The notes below the pieces were generated by a model, which searched no databases, was not told where the DNA came from, and saw only the letters and a list, made by a program, of their open reading frames with translations. Below are positions 62,849 to 64,000 of a stretch of 64,000 bases of DNA, in pieces. A program made the translations under genes and the position numbers. The stretch's first letter is position 1. Every line of letters begins with the position of its first letter. This DNA comes from Leptospira kanakyensis (lineage in GTDB: Bacteria; Spirochaetota; Leptospiria; Leptospirales; Leptospiraceae): NCBI RefSeq assembly GCF_004769235.1, contig NZ_RQFG01000016.1, forward strand, positions 62,001 to 126,000. Direction: 5' to 3'.

Positions 62849-64000
62849 ATGTTCGTTTCGACTCTAAAAAATCGATTTACCTGGATTTTCTTTATATTTT
62901 TGACCGGTTCTCTATTCGGAAAGTCAGTTCCTGTAGGAATGACAGATCCTTCCATCCTTCAAATCAAAGCCACGGTTCAATATCCAAATTTTCTCCAACC
63001 ATGGAGGTTTAAAAATCCCGAGGTTCGTCATTCCACGGGGATTTATATTGGGGACAATCGTATCCTCGTTCCCGCACAAGCAGTCTATTTTTACACAAAC
63101 ATTGAGGTCAAAAAACCTGAGGCATTAAAACTTTATACAGCGGAATTGGAACGTATGGATCCTGATTTAGGCCTCGCAATTTTAAAGTTAAACGACCCGA
63201 ATGCTTCGAAAGATTTAAAACCTGTTATTTTTCCAAACGAATTGTTTTTACCAGGAACAGGTCTTGTGATGGAAAGTAAGGACCAAAAGAACTTAGAAGA
63301 AAAAAAAATCAGAATGATCCGTTTAGATATGGATTCGTATTCTAGTGGTTATGTGGAGCTTCCCTATATCGAAATCCAATCCGAAGAAAAAATAGATGGT
63401 ATCGGCGAACTCATCGTAGACTCCACCGCAAGGATTCCCCAAGGAATTTTGTATCAATTCAAAGAAACTGGTACCGGGAAAGTCATTCCTTCGTTTTCTA
63501 TTAAACACTTTATCGAAGGAAAATCTTTTCCTTTTAAAGGATTTAGATTCAAACCATTAACAGACAGTGCCACAAGGAACTACTATGGATTGAAAAAAGA
63601 TGATTTAGGAGTGTTAGTGGCAGAAATTTATCCCGGATCTTCGGCTGACGGAATTCTACAATTGGAAGATGTATTACTCGAAGTTTCGAATTCTAAAATT
63701 GATCCCAAGGGATATTTTGACCACCCCAAGTTCGGGAAACTCAATTTATCGTATTTGTTTCATAATACGAGTGATACGGATTCTCCCTCGGTGAAAAAAA
63801 TCAAAGTAAAAGTTTTTCGGAACAAAAAACCCGTTTCTCTGGAAATGGATTTAAAACCGTTACCAGAGTCTTCCATTCGCATTCCTTATGGGAACTCTAG
63901 ATTTCAAACGCCCAGATACTTAATGTTAGCTGGTATAGTTTTTCAGGAACTTTCTGAAATGTATCTAACAGAACATGGGAACCAGTGGAGAAATCGAGTA
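62849..64000 (+). CDS. HtrA-like pseudoprotease with PDZ domain (3' end outside window)
   Basis: An exported protein open to the right edge (384 codons visible). A signal peptide ends near SLFGKS (about residue 25). The fold follows the neighbouring HtrA-type protein: STGIYIGDNRILVPAQAVY matches GSGFLISKNRILTNAHVVS, but the catalytic His is replaced by Gln77. MDPDLGLAIL keeps Asp106, and the Ser loop GNSGGP is absent, with GELIVDSTARIPQG in its place. A PDZ domain follows at about 240-330 (LVAEIYPGSSADGILQLEDVLLEV). It is thus probably inactive as a protease and may act as a partner or regulator of the upstream enzyme. It starts four bases after the end of the htrA-like gene. Confidence 0.8.
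   Translation, partial: MFVSTLKNRFTWIFFIFLTGSLFGKSVPVGMTDPSILQIKATVQYPNFLQPWRFKNPEVRHSTGIYIGDNRILVPAQAVYFYTNIEVKKPEALKLYTAELERMDPDLGLAILKLNDPNASKDLKPVIFPNELFLPGTGLVMESKDQKNLEEKKIRMIRLDMDSYSSGYVELPYIEIQSEEKIDGIGELIVDSTARIPQGILYQFKETGTGKVIPSFSIKHFIEGKSFPFKGFRFKPLTDSATRNYYGLKKDDLGVLVAEIYPGSSADGILQLEDVLLEVSNSKIDPKGYFDHPKFGKLNLSYLFHNTSDTDSPSVKKIKVKVFRNKKPVSLEMDLKPLPESSIRIPYGNSRFQTPRYLMLAGIVFQELSEMYLTEHGNQWRNRV

Overview
The window reads as chromosome of a spirochaete of the genus Leptospira, most likely a free-living (saprophytic) lineage. This is inferred from gene content: a LruC-domain lipoprotein, many short spirochaetal lipoboxes, abundant SpoIIE-type phosphatases and a multi-domain class III cyclase, B12-dependent MetH, and LPS/O-antigen genes. 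Base composition is AT-rich. No rRNA, tRNA, CRISPR array, phage genes or transposase were recognised.

Layout. 0-5 kb: the 3' part of metH, a small conserved gene, a two-gene unit (nucleotidyltransferase plus a divergent MTHFR-like protein) behind three stacked inverted repeats, a dispersed repeat, a membrane protein and an exported barrel-like protein. 5-12.5 kb: pfkA followed by a Cu/Ag efflux cluster (Cys-rich exported protein, CusC-, CusB- and CusA-like). Perfect 15-bp direct repeats frame this cluster, one of them in the last codons of pfkA. 12.5-21.5 kb: housekeeping and signalling genes (coiled-coil protein, GAF-SpoIIE phosphatase, argB, nitrilase, hydrolase, alr, class V aminotransferase, BASS transporter), then rpmG (53 aa) and a DksA-like protein with a degenerate zinc finger. 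21.5-29 kb: O-antigen ligase-like protein, thioesterase fold protein, acyl-adenylate ligase, LruC lipoprotein, ubiE, exbB-exbD.

29-43.5 kb: hybrid PAS histidine kinase with a response regulator-phosphatase, dinB, esterase, DUF547 protein, OsmC and 1-Cys peroxiredoxin, a HAMP-adenylate cyclase, sthA, an ECF sigma factor with a membrane FecR-domain protein and a HAMP protein. 43.5-49.9 kb is the most accessory-looking stretch. It holds lipoproteins, a second copy of the dispersed repeat and a compact minus-strand cluster: a Hydin/ASH-repeat lipoprotein, a subtilase with a large insertion before its catalytic Ser, and a small lipoprotein resembling the subtilase's own propeptide. 49.9-60.2 kb: lysoplasmalogenase-like protein, Ada-type protein, hrpB, a STAS-zinc ribbon protein, a translationally coupled run (sugar dehydratase/epimerase, SspB-like adaptor, purine-type permease), htpX and apt. 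60.2-64 kb: a membrane HATPase kinase, an HtrA-type protease split by an apparent 5-bp duplication frameshift, and a second HtrA-like protein without a catalytic triad that runs off the window.

The strongest leads for something undescribed are the subtilase cluster with a stand-alone propeptide-like lipoprotein, the tandem HtrA/pseudo-HtrA pair, the nucleotidyltransferase-MTHFR unit with its operator-like palindromes, and the direct-repeat-bounded Cus island.
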